A stretch of DNA of 64,000 nucleotides, taken from positions 33,558 through 97,557 of the forward strand of contig DATNQF010000107.1 in NCBI GenBank assembly GCA_036702855.1, given 5' to 3'. A program made the translations under genes and the position numbers. This DNA comes from JACVSF01 sp036702855 (GTDB lineage: Bacteria > Cyanobacteriota > Cyanobacteriia > Phormidesmidales > Phormidesmidaceae). The notes beneath the pieces were generated by a model. It searched no databases. It saw only the letters and a program-made list of their open reading frames with translations, and had not been told where the DNA came from. Shown here in pieces: positions 34,660 to 43,313 of this stretch (the first letter of the stretch is position 1; each line of letters begins with the position of its first letter).

Positions 34660-34977
34660 TTAGCGCTCAATCTCAGATTTCATCCGTTCCAGAGTTTGAT
34701 TCATTTGGTCAAACATACGGTCGGGCGTCATGCCAAACTGGCTAAGCTGAGTTTTGAGCTGTTCTACAGTCATCTGGGCTTGAAAGTCTTCCGAAAGCTC
34801 AAACCGCTTCATAAAAATGCGGTAGCGGTCCATCATGGATTCCATTTGCTCAATGAAAAGCTTTTTACCCTCTCGGTCAAACTTTCCATAGCTTCCGCCC
34901 AACTGCATCAGGGATTGATAGTCCTGAAACAGCTTCATCGCTTCCTGTTGCACCAGTTCAGAATCAAAGAATCCCAT
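34660..34977 (-). CDS. DUF1825 family protein
   Basis: A 105-residue cyanobacterial protein of unknown function. The start is taken at ATG 34977, giving the family opening MGFFDSELVQQEAMKLFQDYQSLMQLGG. A longer frame from 35028 adds residues not typical of the family. It is helical and soluble, with KFDREGKKLFIEQMESMMDRYRIFMKRFELS and a Met/Gln-rich end (GMTPDRMFDQMNQTLERM). It is highly conserved in cyanobacteria and their relatives, so a basal role is likely. Confidence 0.88.
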   Translation of the reverse strand: MGFFDSELVQQEAMKLFQDYQSLMQLGGSYGKFDREGKKLFIEQMESMMDRYRIFMKRFELSEDFQAQMTVEQLKTQLSQFGMTPDRMFDQMNQTLERMKSEIER

Positions 34978-35170
34978 TTTTCTATCAGGTTTTGAGTCAG
35001 TTATTGGGGTATGAGCGTAGCTCGGCAATGCCTTGGGTTCAGAAACGCCTGTTTGGACAACGTTAACGGCATTACCTATTAGCGTATGAATTCAGGCGGG
35101 GTTTGGCAAAGGCGAGAAAACCCTACTTGCAATGGGGGTTTCAGCGGATGGGGTTATCAGCTAAAGGAGA

Positions 35171-36124
35171 TTATGACCTGGAAAAGATCCCGCCAAACAA
35201 ACCTCGGCGTTTGGGGGAGGCCTGAGCAGATGCCTCGGCACCTAACGGTGTTTGTCGCGGGCCAACATCCGGCTTTAAGTCTATCTGTAGTTGACGAGCA
35301 TACTTTAGGGCGACAACGTTGTTGGGATCAAGCTTGAGGGATTGCTTAAAGTGAACCTTAGCCATGCCAGGAAGCTGGTTAAGCAGATAGGCTTGCCCGA
35401 TTAAGCAATGATATGAGCTGTTGTGAGCCTCGATTTTGAGGGCATCTTTCAGTTCCTGAATAGCAGCGTTGTAATTGCCATTCTTCATGTAGTCCTGGGC
35501 TCTAATACTGTGACGTTCAGCATAGTTCACTGACGGTTTAGAAGATTTGGCAGAGGGGTCAGCCGAGGAATCTACACCAGTCTGAACGCGGCTAGTAGTG
35601 CTAGTAGTGACTAACCCAGTTCGCTTCTCGCGAATGATGGGCTCGCCCATTTTGCGCTTCAGGTAGACAAGATTGAGTTCGATGATTTGCCGCGTTAGAG
35701 CATCAAAGCCTTCAGGAGAGTCATACTGCTGCTCACCCAGTTTTAAGAGGGCTTGCTCGTAGAAAATTTCGATTTCTGGCTCGGGCACCTGGAGTAGTTG
35801 CTGAGCTGACTCGCTTTTGGCAGTTAGGGTATTTTCTCGGCTGAGCCGCCGTACTTTGAAGCGCAGAGTTGCCAGGGTTTCGCTGCGAGTTTTTTCGGCT
35901 TTGAGACGCTGGTAGGCGGGGTTGACAAGGCGAGCCAAGGTTTGGTTTGCAAATTCGCCCATCGCGGGATTGGTACTAGCATGGACATCAGGGTGCAGCA
36001 CCTTAGCAATCTGCCGATACCGCTTAAGAATGCGGCGTTCATCGGCAGCAAGGGAGACTCCGAGTACCGCGTAGGGATCCGTAAAGTGCTTGAGCCAGTC
36101 TGGGTCAAAGGGGGAATGAGCCAT
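35171..36124 (-). CDS. J-domain protein with C-terminal TPR repeats
   Basis: A 317-residue co-chaperone-like protein. Residues 15-75 form a J-domain with the HPD tripeptide at 44-46 (VLHPDVH), which stimulates Hsp70 (DnaK) ATPase. Residues about 205-275 read as TPR repeats (AQDYMKNGNYNAAIQELKDALKIEAHNSSYHCLIGQAYLL..AKVHFKQSLKLDPNNV). No zinc or glycine-rich domains of true DnaJ are present, so this is a specialised class C J-protein. The region between is a helical linker plus a Ser/Thr-rich stretch. It is co-directional with DUF1825, 194 bp upstream of it. Confidence 0.85.
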   Translation of the reverse strand: MAHSPFDPDWLKHFTDPYAVLGVSLAADERRILKRYRQIAKVLHPDVHASTNPAMGEFANQTLARLVNPAYQRLKAEKTRSETLATLRFKVRRLSRENTLTAKSESAQQLLQVPEPEIEIFYEQALLKLGEQQYDSPEGFDALTRQIIELNLVYLKRKMGEPIIREKRTGLVTTSTTSRVQTGVDSSADPSAKSSKPSVNYAERHSIRAQDYMKNGNYNAAIQELKDALKIEAHNSSYHCLIGQAYLLNQLPGMAKVHFKQSLKLDPNNVVALKYARQLQIDLKPDVGPRQTPLGAEASAQASPKRRGLFGGIFSRS

Positions 36125-36532
36125 CCAGGAAGTTAAGAAGATAACGTTACAAGAGATAACTTGACAAGGATAAACGCACCACGGGAAGCTGGTTCGCGGG
36201 GAGAACAGGACTGCTCTCTATACCGTATCCCATGCCTTAGTTTTGCAGTAATGAGATACTACGACCGAGACTGCAGGACTTACAAAGGCCATGCAAGTCT
36301 TGATACTATCTTTTAGCTTTCTTAAAATACTAACGCTAGGCAAGCGAGCCCTTATTTAAATCACGCTTTGCTTACAGAAAGGTGAGTTTTGCTTACAAAA
36401 GCCTGCGCTAACCAAGATTTTGTTTATAAAAGGGGTGTGGGAACGTGGAGTTGCTGAGGCAGGGTAGTTGCTTGGCTGAAGCACACATTATACTGACCCA
36501 TTAAGGCGTGATGGCTTTCAAGGATGGGGTCT
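36125..36532. other. Divergent intergenic region
   Basis: Between the J-domain gene (minus) and the TM2 gene (plus). It has two copies of a TTTGCTTACA-A/G-AAA word about 20 bases apart near 36367 and 36388, of unclear meaning. No gene or clear terminator is seen. Confidence 0.4.
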
Positions 36533-36916
36533 ATGGGAAGTGGGCTGCGAAATCGTCGCATTGCGGCTGCTTTAGCCTTCATGGGTGCCTTGGTACCGGG
36601 GCCGTTGCCGTTATCAGGGCTGCATAAGTTTTATTTGGGCCAGCCTGGGTGGGGAGTCCTCTACTTGCTGCTAGGGTGGACGCAAATCCCGCGATTGGCC
36701 TGTGCGTTGGAGGGGGTCTGGTACCTGAGCCAGGATGATGAGGGATTTGGAGCCCGGTTTGGGGGAGGGCAACCAGTTCCTAGTTTAGGGACGGCAGCGC
36801 AGGTTAGTGCGATCGCAACGGCACTGCGTGAGCTAGAGCAATTGCGTCAGGAAGGCCTGATCTCGGAATACGAGTTTGAGCAGAAGCGGCGCACCTTGCT
36901 AGATCAGATGGGTTAA
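36533..36916 (+). CDS. TM2-domain membrane protein with SHOCT-like tail
   Basis: A 127-residue protein. I prefer the ATG at 36533, 8 bases behind AGGA; an earlier ATG at 36524 is in frame. The first half has two transmembrane segments of the TM2 type: AALAFMGALVPGPLPLSGLHKFYLG, then WGVLYLLLGWTQIPRLACALEGVWYL. The C-terminus (about 95-127) reads as a short SHOCT-type helix pair (LRELEQLRQEGLISEYEFEQKRRTLL). The function of such proteins is poorly known. The next gene starts 6 bp downstream. Confidence 0.82.
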   Translation: MGSGLRNRRIAAALAFMGALVPGPLPLSGLHKFYLGQPGWGVLYLLLGWTQIPRLACALEGVWYLSQDDEGFGARFGGGQPVPSLGTAAQVSAIATALRELEQLRQEGLISEYEFEQKRRTLLDQMG

Positions 36917-36922
36917 GGCCGT

Positions 36923-37477
36923 ATGACACCATCTTCAGGCCAACAGCCGGGATTGTTTTATAGGTTGCGGTCGCAACTGCACCCCCTGCGGCAGCGGCTC
37001 CAGGCCGATCCACATTGCCGCTTCACCTCTTATGAAGAAGTGGGACTAGCGGCCCAGTTGGGCTTTCGGCTAGACGTGAACCGGGCGACGGTAGATGACT
37101 GGCTGCGGTTGCCGGGATTATCTATTCATCAAGCGCGATTGCTGGTGGCGTTAAGTCAGTCGGGAGTCCCGTTTCATTGTCTAGAAGACATTGCTGCGGC
37201 CTTAGGCGTACCCGAAGCAACGCTGAACGCTTTGGCTCCCGTCCTCGACTTTCGCTACTACGATCCAGGCGCGGTTTCAGCACCAAGAACAGTGAATGTG
37301 AATCGGGCCACCGTCGAACAACTGTGCCAGGTGCCTAAAATCGACCCACAAACGGCCCGTGCAATTGTCTATGAGCGAGATTGGCGAGGCCTCTTTTCTA
37401 ATGCAGCCGCCTTTCAGCAGCGGCTTCACGTACCGCCCGACTGGATGGCGCATTTAATGCATTATTTGAGATTTTGA
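36923..37477 (+). CDS. Helix-hairpin-helix protein (ComEA-like repeats)
   Basis: A 184-residue soluble protein with two to three helix-hairpin-helix units. One opens FRLDVNRATVDDWLRLPGLSIHQARLLVAL and another VNVNRATVEQLCQVPKIDPQTARAIVYERDWRG. The LDVNRAT and VNVNRAT openings followed by LPGL/VPKI loops are those of ComEA/T2SK-like DNA- or peptide-binding modules. It lacks the membrane anchor of competence ComEA, so it is not a canonical uptake receptor. It is coupled to the TM2-SHOCT gene with a 6-bp gap. A cytosolic DNA or adaptor role is inference. Confidence 0.82.
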   Translation: MTPSSGQQPGLFYRLRSQLHPLRQRLQADPHCRFTSYEEVGLAAQLGFRLDVNRATVDDWLRLPGLSIHQARLLVALSQSGVPFHCLEDIAAALGVPEATLNALAPVLDFRYYDPGAVSAPRTVNVNRATVEQLCQVPKIDPQTARAIVYERDWRGLFSNAAAFQQRLHVPPDWMAHLMHYLRF

Positions 37478-37565
37478 GAGGCTCCCCTTAATCGCTTTTG
37501 AAGAGGCGACAGGGGAATTGAGTAAGACAAAGCCACTTTCCAGCAGCCCATTGCCTCCAAATTCC

Positions 37566-38513
37566 CTATAGCTCAGCAAAGCGATCAGTGGCTTCAACCA
37601 GGGCGCTAACAATGCCGGGTTCTGTGGCAGAGTGACCTGCGTCGGGCACCAGGACAAAGTCGGCTTCGGGCCAGAGGCGATGCAGTTCCCATGCGGTGGT
37701 AGCGGGGCACACCACGTCGTAGCGGCCCTGAACAATCACACCCGGAATATGGCGGATGCGGTCTATGTTTTTGAACAGTTGATCTTCGGGTTCTAAAAAG
37801 CCTTTGTTAATAAAGTAGTGGCACTCGATGCGGGCAAAGGCAACGGCAAACTCATCGCCGCCAAACTTCTCGATTAGGCCAGGATCTTGGATTAACTTAC
37901 TGGTGCTGGCCTCCCAAATAGACCAGGCTCGGGCAGCCGTCATCCGAGTTTCTGGATCTGGGCTGGTGAGCCGCTGGTAGTAAGCCCTCACCAAGTCGGT
38001 TCGCTCCTCTGGGGAAATGGGTTTTAGATAATGCTCCCAAGCATCAGGAAAGAGGTAGCTAGCCCCTTCTTGGTAAAACCAGTGGATTTCTTTTTGGCGC
38101 AGGGTAAAGATGCCACGCAAAATTAGCCCCATGCAACGCTCGGGATAGGTCTGGCTGTAGGCCAAGGCCAAGGTACTGCCCCAACTGCCGCCAAACACTG
38201 TCCAGCGCTCAATACCAAGGTGCAATCGCAGCCGCTCGATATCCTCTACCAAGTCCCAAGTCGTATTGTCCTGCAACTCCGCATGGGGCTTACTTTGACC
38301 GCACCCACGCTGATCAAACAGCACAATGCGCCAGCGCTGAGGATCAAAAAATTGGCGGTAGAGGGGCATGGTGCCACCGCCAGGACCGCCATGGAGAAAG
38401 ACAATAGGTTTTCCTTCGGGGTTACCAGAAACTTCGTAATAGAGGGCGTGGAGATCGGAAACCTGAAGAAACCCTGTCGTGTGGGGGGCAATGGGAGGAT
38501 AAAGCGATCGCAT
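37566..38513 (-). CDS. pip: Prolyl iminopeptidase
   Basis: A 315-residue alpha/beta-hydrolase of peptidase family S33 that removes N-terminal proline from peptides. It shows the oxyanion-hole motif HGGPGGG, DQRGCGQS, the nucleophile elbow GGSWGS (Ser110), an all-helical cap with RAYYQRLTSPD and ARAWSIWE, the catalytic Asp in VQGRYDVVCP and the His in DAGHSATEP. The match to cytosolic Pip is close to full length. It is a single-gene unit with its start facing a long intergenic region. Confidence 0.95.
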   Translation of the reverse strand: MRSLYPPIAPHTTGFLQVSDLHALYYEVSGNPEGKPIVFLHGGPGGGTMPLYRQFFDPQRWRIVLFDQRGCGQSKPHAELQDNTTWDLVEDIERLRLHLGIERWTVFGGSWGSTLALAYSQTYPERCMGLILRGIFTLRQKEIHWFYQEGASYLFPDAWEHYLKPISPEERTDLVRAYYQRLTSPDPETRMTAARAWSIWEASTSKLIQDPGLIEKFGGDEFAVAFARIECHYFINKGFLEPEDQLFKNIDRIRHIPGVIVQGRYDVVCPATTAWELHRLWPEADFVLVPDAGHSATEPGIVSALVEATDRFAEL

Positions 38514-38856
38514 AGCGGCGTTGACAGTTCAAACGTTACCGTCATTGTGCAGCCTATCTCGATGGGTGTCACGCCGAGGCACCCACCGCCATCTCCCTGT
38601 CCCGTCCCGAACGGCTTTGAGCTGAGTTGCCTCACCCATATCGGTGGGCAGAGAGTTTAGGCAATAGACTTTACCACGCACCACCTCCCGGTGTGAGGAT
38701 CCCGGTAGGTAACGAATGGGTTTTGCTTTAAAGGTTTGTTGCAGGGGTTAGTCATTGCTGTTTGCAGGAGTCACGACTACCCCTATCTTAGGGGGCAAAA
38801 CGGTTGCGCTTGAGTGATTTAACAAAGCAACTGAAGTGATTGCAACCCTTAAAAAA

Positions 38857-38872
38857 AGTGATTTACATCACT
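38857..38872. promoter_or_regulatory. CRP/SyCrp1-like palindrome
   Basis: AGTGAT-TTAC-ATCACT is a perfect 6-bp palindrome and fits GTGA-N6-TCAC, the core of CRP-family sites. It is flanked on both sides by A runs. Its centre is about 70 bases upstream of the start predicted from TATAAT at 38922-38927. That spacing would suit a class I activator. Binding is not shown. Confidence 0.4.
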
Positions 38873-38921
38873 AAAAAAAGATCCGGATTTCTGCCGATGA
38901 CATTGTTTAATAATGTCTCTC

Positions 38922-38927
38922 TATAAT
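38922..38927 (+). promoter_or_regulatory. Candidate -10 box
   Basis: A perfect TATAAT on the plus strand. A TGACA-like -35 at 38898-38902 is 19 bases away, so the promoter may depend on an activator. It would produce a leader of about 230 bases before the zinc-ribbon gene. Confidence 0.4.
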
Positions 38928-39164
38928 CACTGTTGTAAAGGTGAACTTGAACAAGCTTCGGTTAAGTTTTACGGAAAATTTGTCAAGCTTTGACGCCCTA
39001 GCTTTAATACCTCATTTAGGCTTTAACTAGCCCCTCCAGCGTGTTTTGAAGAAGTTTAGTAATTCATCTTAGCTGTTAACAGGTGTTGGGTTGCCAGATT
39101 TGCTCTGTAGTCGCTTATCAGAATGTGTTTCACTGCTTCTTGGTTTTAGAGGGTCAAAAGCTCT

Positions 39165-39533
39165 ATGAAACGGTTTGACTGTCCCCAGTGTGGTAAGTCT
39201 CTAAGCTTTCGCTTGCTTCCTATCGTGCCTCCTGCTTCGCAACCCAAAGACATTCTGGTCGGAGCGACCCCACTTTTTACTTGCATTCATTGTGGTGCAG
39301 TCTTAGCCCACAATGAGCCAAAGTTCACTTGGAAAATTGGTTTTTTTCGCACCGTCATGTTCCTATCTGGAGCAATCCTGTTTTCCGCAGTAGGGGCAGT
39401 TTTGGGACGAGTAGTTTCATTGACTGCGATCGCAATCGTCGCTTTAGGGATAGGCACAGTGCTACTGTTCTCTCCAAAACCTGCTTATAGGCTCGTTAGC
39501 TCTACTCATTCAGCCAATAATCCCAAGCTTTAG
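39165..39533 (+). CDS. Zinc-ribbon membrane protein, unknown
   Basis: A 122-residue protein. The N-terminus holds a four-Cys ribbon (FDCPQCGKSL and FTCIHCGAVL, about residues 5-45). Two transmembrane helices follow (about 62-82 and 84-103: TVMFLSGAILFSAVGAVLG, LTAIAIVALGIGTVLLF). The ribbon would face the cytosol. I do not recognise the family. It may be controlled from the candidate promoter near 38.9 kb. Confidence 0.7.
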   Translation: MKRFDCPQCGKSLSFRLLPIVPPASQPKDILVGATPLFTCIHCGAVLAHNEPKFTWKIGFFRTVMFLSGAILFSAVGAVLGRVVSLTAIAIVALGIGTVLLFSPKPAYRLVSSTHSANNPKL

Positions 39534-39804
39534 TCTGTCCTCCAAGGCACAGCACCAAGCAAACTCATACATCCTTGGATTGGTAAGGGTTTAAAGACTC
39601 CGCAAGCCAAACACTGCGACTGTCAACTAGCGATTGTTGGCAGTTGATGTAAATTCTTCTAGATTGACTAGGCGGGAAGATCCATCGTAGTTTCAGGGAT
39701 TGCAAGCCTTTAGTAGAAGCGGAAAAGCTGATGCTGAAGAAACTTGTGTTGCCTAAAACACCTAGATAACCCGGTAAACACCTAAAACCAAAAGGGTAAC
39801 CCTA

Positions 39805-40563
39805 ATGACACAGAAGCTATTGAACAAAGTCGCCGTTGTAACAGGGGCTAGTAGTGGCATTGGGCAATCTATTGTTGAGCATTACCTGGCAGAAGGGGCA
39901 AAAGTCGTCATCTTCTCGCGAAATAAAGAACAACTACACAAAATTGCTGAAGCCTCTCCAGATGCCGTGTTAGCAGTAGAGGGCGACGTGACCAAAGGAG
40001 AAGATATTCAACGGCTGGCGGACACGGCTTCGAAACAGTTTGGCAAGGTAGACATTGTCGTTCCCAATGCGGGGATTGCCAAAGTGATCCCCTTTGCTGA
40101 CTGCACAGAAGCAGTCATGAACGACCAGTTCAACGTAAATTTTATGGGCGCAGCACAAACTGTGCGAGCATTTCTGCCCTACATCAATGAAGGCGGTGCG
40201 GTGCTGTTCATCACCACCTTTTTGACCCAGGTGGGTTTCCCTGGCCTGTCTGTCTACAACGCCAGCAAAGCCGCCCTCAAGTCCTTAGCCCAGACCCTAG
40301 CGGCTGAACTAGCTCCCCAGAAGATCCGGGTTAATTGCATTGCTCCCGGTCCCATTGAAACTCCCTTATGGGGGGCGGTGGGGTTGACCCCAGAGCAGCT
40401 TCAGTCGGTCGGCAAGCAGGTCACAAACCGCCTCATGCCTGGACGCTTTGGCGTACCAGAAGACATTGCCAAGTTAGCAGTCTTTCTAGCCTCCGATGAT
40501 GCCCAAAACATCTATGGTCAGGAAATTGTCAGCGATGGTGGGTACACCATTGGCTATCCATAG
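39805..40563 (+). CDS. Short-chain dehydrogenase/reductase with an altered Ser position
   Basis: A 252-residue classical SDR with the cofactor motif TGASSGIG (residues 13-20), the NAG motif (VPNAGIA) and the YxxxK active site (Tyr151, Lys155 in VYNASK). The residue 13 before Tyr, normally the catalytic Ser, is Thr138 (LFITTFLT). IAPGPIETPLWG and the C-terminal IVSDGGYTIGYP are typical. FabG-like fold; the substrate is unknown. The Ser-to-Thr change may alter or weaken activity. Single-gene unit followed by a terminator. Confidence 0.9.
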   Translation: MTQKLLNKVAVVTGASSGIGQSIVEHYLAEGAKVVIFSRNKEQLHKIAEASPDAVLAVEGDVTKGEDIQRLADTASKQFGKVDIVVPNAGIAKVIPFADCTEAVMNDQFNVNFMGAAQTVRAFLPYINEGGAVLFITTFLTQVGFPGLSVYNASKAALKSLAQTLAAELAPQKIRVNCIAPGPIETPLWGAVGLTPEQLQSVGKQVTNRLMPGRFGVPEDIAKLAVFLASDDAQNIYGQEIVSDGGYTIGYP

Positions 40564-40646
40564 CTGGGTATTGGCTACCCATAAGCACGGCAAGGGTAAG
40601 GGGATGCGATCGCAAGTTTGGTCACTTCAACTCACACGGTTTTAGA

Positions 40647-40687
40647 TTGTCAGCTACTAATAAGCTTGACAGTTGCCTTTTTTTAAT
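40647..40687 (+). terminator. Terminator downstream of the SDR gene
   Basis: A 10-bp stem with one bulge (TTGTCA-GCT with AGCTTGACAG), followed by TTGCCTTTTTTTAAT, a run of seven T. The gap to the preceding stop is about 85 bp. Confidence 0.7.
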
Positions 40688-40764
40688 AAATTGATAAGCT
40701 TTGTGTAGTTCCTGTGTAGAAATCTTAATCAGCGCCCCAGCCCTTTGAATAAGGAGCATTCTCG

Positions 40765-42909
40765 ATGGACTTTGCCGTTTGGCCAGGTAAACCCCATCCT
40801 CTCGGTGCTACCTGGGACGGACACGGGACCAACTTTGCCGTGTTCTCTGAAAATGCGACGGCGGTAGAGCTTTGCCTGTTTGATGCCGAAGGTCACGAAA
40901 CCCACGTTTTCCTACCAGAGGTGGAAAATTACGTTTGGCATGGCTACCTACCAGATGTTCGACCAGGACAGCGCTATGGCTATCGAATGCACGGCCCCTT
41001 TGCCCCCAAAGATGGGCATCGGTTTAACTCCAACAAGTTACTGATTGACCCCTACGCCAAAGCGATCGCAGGGGATGTAGTTCACGGCAGAGAAATTTTT
41101 GGCTATCCCCTCGATGCCCCCACAATAGGTGAAGCAGACCTGCTGTTTTCTGGCCGTAATGATGCGGCTTGCATTCCCAAATGCGTAGTCATTGATCCAA
41201 GCTTTGATTGGGAAGGCGATACGCCCCTCGACATCCCCTGGCACAAAAGCATCATTTACGAGGTGCACGTCAAGGGCTTTACCCGTACTCACCCCGGCAT
41301 TCCTGAACCGCTGCGTGGCACCTACGCCGGAATGGGTCACCCCGCCGCCATCGAGCATTTAAAGGCATTGGGTATCACAGCAGTAGAACTGCTGCCCGTT
41401 CACCATTTCAATGCTTTTCCGGGACATCTTGCCGGCGTTGGGCTGCGCAACTACTGGGGCTACGACTCCCTGGGCTATTTTGCCCCCTACTCCGGCTATA
41501 GTGCCGCTGGCGAAACCGGAGGCCAAGTCCAAGAATTTAAGCAGATGGTGAAAGCGCTCCATGCTGCTGGAATTGAGGTGATTTTGGATGTGGTCTATAA
41601 CCACACCGGAGAAGGCAACCACCTAGGGCCAACCCTCTCGTTCCGAGGGATAGATAATGCTGCCTACTATCGGCTAGTAGACGACCTGCCCCGCTATTAC
41701 ATGGACTTTACGGGCTGTGGCAATTCACTCAACGTGAGTCACCCCCAAGTGCTGAAGCTGATTATGGATAGCTTGCGCTACTGGGTACTGGAAATGCACG
41801 TCGATGGCTTCCGCTTTGACCTGGCTTCGGCTCTAGCACGGGAGTTATATGAGGTCGATACCCTAGCAGCCTTTTTCGACATCATTCATCAAGATCCTGT
41901 GCTCTCGACTACCAAGCTCATTGCCGAGCCTTGGGATTTGGGCGAGGGCGGCTACCAGGTGGGCAACTTCCCATTGCTGTGGTCTGAGTGGAACGGCAAA
42001 TACCGCGACTCTATGCGCGACTTTTGGCGCAACCACGACTGTCGGCTCGGTGAGTTTGCCTATCGCTTTACAGGCAGTTCTGACCTCTACCAAGCCAACG
42101 GCAGGCGGCCCCACGCCAGTATTAACTTCATCACCTGCCACGACGGCTTTACCCTGCGCGACTTGGTGAGTTACGACAAGAAGCACAACCTCGCCAATGG
42201 AGAAGACAACCGTGATGGCGAGAGCTACAACCGCTCTTGGAACTGCGGCGTGGAAGGGGAGACAGACGATCCTAAAATTTTGGGATTGCGATCGCAACAA
42301 CAGCGCAATTTTCTGGCAACCCTAATGCTCTCCCAAGGTGTGCCGATGATTCTGGGTGGCGATGAATTGGCCCGCACTCAGCAGGGCAACAACAACACCT
42401 ATTGCCAAGACAACGAACTCTCTTGGTTTAACTGGGCGCTAACCGCAGATCAACAAGCCTTACTGACCTTTACCCAAAAGCTCATTCAGTTTCGACGGCA
42501 GCATCCCGTCTTTTACCGACGCCACTGGTTCCAGGGGCAGGAGATTCATGGTTCGGGCATCAGCGATATTGGCTGGTTTAACCCCGACGGCAGCCCAATT
42601 ACTGATGGGCAGTGGCACGACGAAGCAGCTAAGGCCATTACTATTTTTCTCAATGGTGCCGAAATTCCCAACCCTAACCCTCGGGGAGAACGCATCGTAG
42701 ACGACAGCTTCTTGCTATGCTTCAACGCGCAGGCCACCCTTGAGAAATTCATCATCCCCCCCTTGCCAACGCAGTCGAAGTGGCAGCAGGTTCTTAATAC
42801 TGAGGAAGTCCAGGGATTTTGTGAGCACGGCCCAGTCTACCAATCGGGTGAACTGGTGCCAGTCGCAGCCCACACTCTAGTGCTTCTCCACTCTCCTCAT
42901 CTGAACTAA
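40765..42909 (+). CDS. glgX: Glycogen debranching enzyme (isoamylase type)
   Basis: A 714-residue GH13 enzyme that cuts alpha-1,6 branches of glycogen. The N-terminal CBM48 part opens PGKPHPLGATWDGHGTNFAVFSENA. The barrel holds the nucleophile Asp352 (DGFRFDLAS), acid/base Glu388 (IAEPWDLG) and the third carboxylate Asp460 (CHDGFTL). RPHASINF and QGVPMILGGDELARTQ are typical of GlgX/TreX. The ATG follows AAGGAGC. Its stop overlaps the start of the alkyltransferase-like gene by one base. Confidence 0.97.
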   Translation: MDFAVWPGKPHPLGATWDGHGTNFAVFSENATAVELCLFDAEGHETHVFLPEVENYVWHGYLPDVRPGQRYGYRMHGPFAPKDGHRFNSNKLLIDPYAKAIAGDVVHGREIFGYPLDAPTIGEADLLFSGRNDAACIPKCVVIDPSFDWEGDTPLDIPWHKSIIYEVHVKGFTRTHPGIPEPLRGTYAGMGHPAAIEHLKALGITAVELLPVHHFNAFPGHLAGVGLRNYWGYDSLGYFAPYSGYSAAGETGGQVQEFKQMVKALHAAGIEVILDVVYNHTGEGNHLGPTLSFRGIDNAAYYRLVDDLPRYYMDFTGCGNSLNVSHPQVLKLIMDSLRYWVLEMHVDGFRFDLASALARELYEVDTLAAFFDIIHQDPVLSTTKLIAEPWDLGEGGYQVGNFPLLWSEWNGKYRDSMRDFWRNHDCRLGEFAYRFTGSSDLYQANGRRPHASINFITCHDGFTLRDLVSYDKKHNLANGEDNRDGESYNRSWNCGVEGETDDPKILGLRSQQQRNFLATLMLSQGVPMILGGDELARTQQGNNNTYCQDNELSWFNWALTADQQALLTFTQKLIQFRRQHPVFYRRHWFQGQEIHGSGISDIGWFNPDGSPITDGQWHDEAAKAITIFLNGAEIPNPNPRGERIVDDSFLLCFNAQATLEKFIIPPLPTQSKWQQVLNTEEVQGFCEHGPVYQSGELVPVAAHTLVLLHSPHLN

Positions 42910-43295
42910 TGCAAACCAGATCCACCTATGAGCGCATCTACACTGTAGTTCGCCAAATCCCTCTGGGTCGGGTAGCTACCTACGGCCAAGTCGCAGAACT
43001 AGCCGGACTGATCGGCAAACCCCGGCTAGTGGGCTATGCCCTCTACCGGGTAGCCCCCGCGCAGGACGATATCCCCTGGCACCGAGTGATTAATGCTAAG
43101 GGAGAAGTCTCTCGATCCCCTTTGCGAAACGGCTCAGACTACCTGCAACAGGCGATGCTAGAAGATGAAGGCATCGTGTTCAATTCGCAAGGTAGGATTG
43201 ATTTAGAACACTATTTGTGGCGACCTTCAGAGCGCTTGTTAACTCAGGCTATTGATTGGATAACTCCTAGCTCTGCGGGGTTTGAGTCCACCTGA
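42909..43295 (+). CDS. Alkyltransferase-like (ATL) DNA-binding protein
   Basis: A 128-residue protein of the O6-alkylguanine-DNA alkyltransferase fold, with the helix-turn-helix part GRVATYGQVAELAG. The reactive motif normally read PCHRV is PWHRV here (Trp57), so it cannot transfer the alkyl group. Proteins with this change are ATL proteins that bind alkyl-damaged DNA and flag it for nucleotide excision repair. It begins in the stop of glgX (TAATG), so the two are translationally coupled although they have no known functional link. Confidence 0.9.
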   Translation: MQTRSTYERIYTVVRQIPLGRVATYGQVAELAGLIGKPRLVGYALYRVAPAQDDIPWHRVINAKGEVSRSPLRNGSDYLQQAMLEDEGIVFNSQGRIDLEHYLWRPSERLLTQAIDWITPSSAGFEST

Positions 43296-43313
43296 GCCTA
43301 ACTGCTTAGGCTC
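43294..43313 (+). terminator. Hairpin at the end of the glgX-ATL unit
   Basis: A perfect 8-bp stem (GAGCCTAA with TTAGGCTC) and CTGC loop; its left arm overlaps the ATL stop codon. It is followed by only a short mixed run, so termination may be partial. Confidence 0.6.

Larger units (their letters stand above)
38514..39164. other. Long intergenic region with a candidate CRP-type promoter
   Basis: 651 bases between the divergent pip and zinc-ribbon protein genes. No small gene with a fair ribosome binding site was seen on either strand. It holds a CRP-like palindrome at 38857-38872 and a plausible -10 at 38922-38927, listed separately. Confidence 0.45.

Noticed and set aside
38514..39164. A possible RNA gene in the 651-base gap
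   Set aside because: No tRNA-like or known RNA structure is visible; the A-rich palindrome is better read as a protein-binding site.
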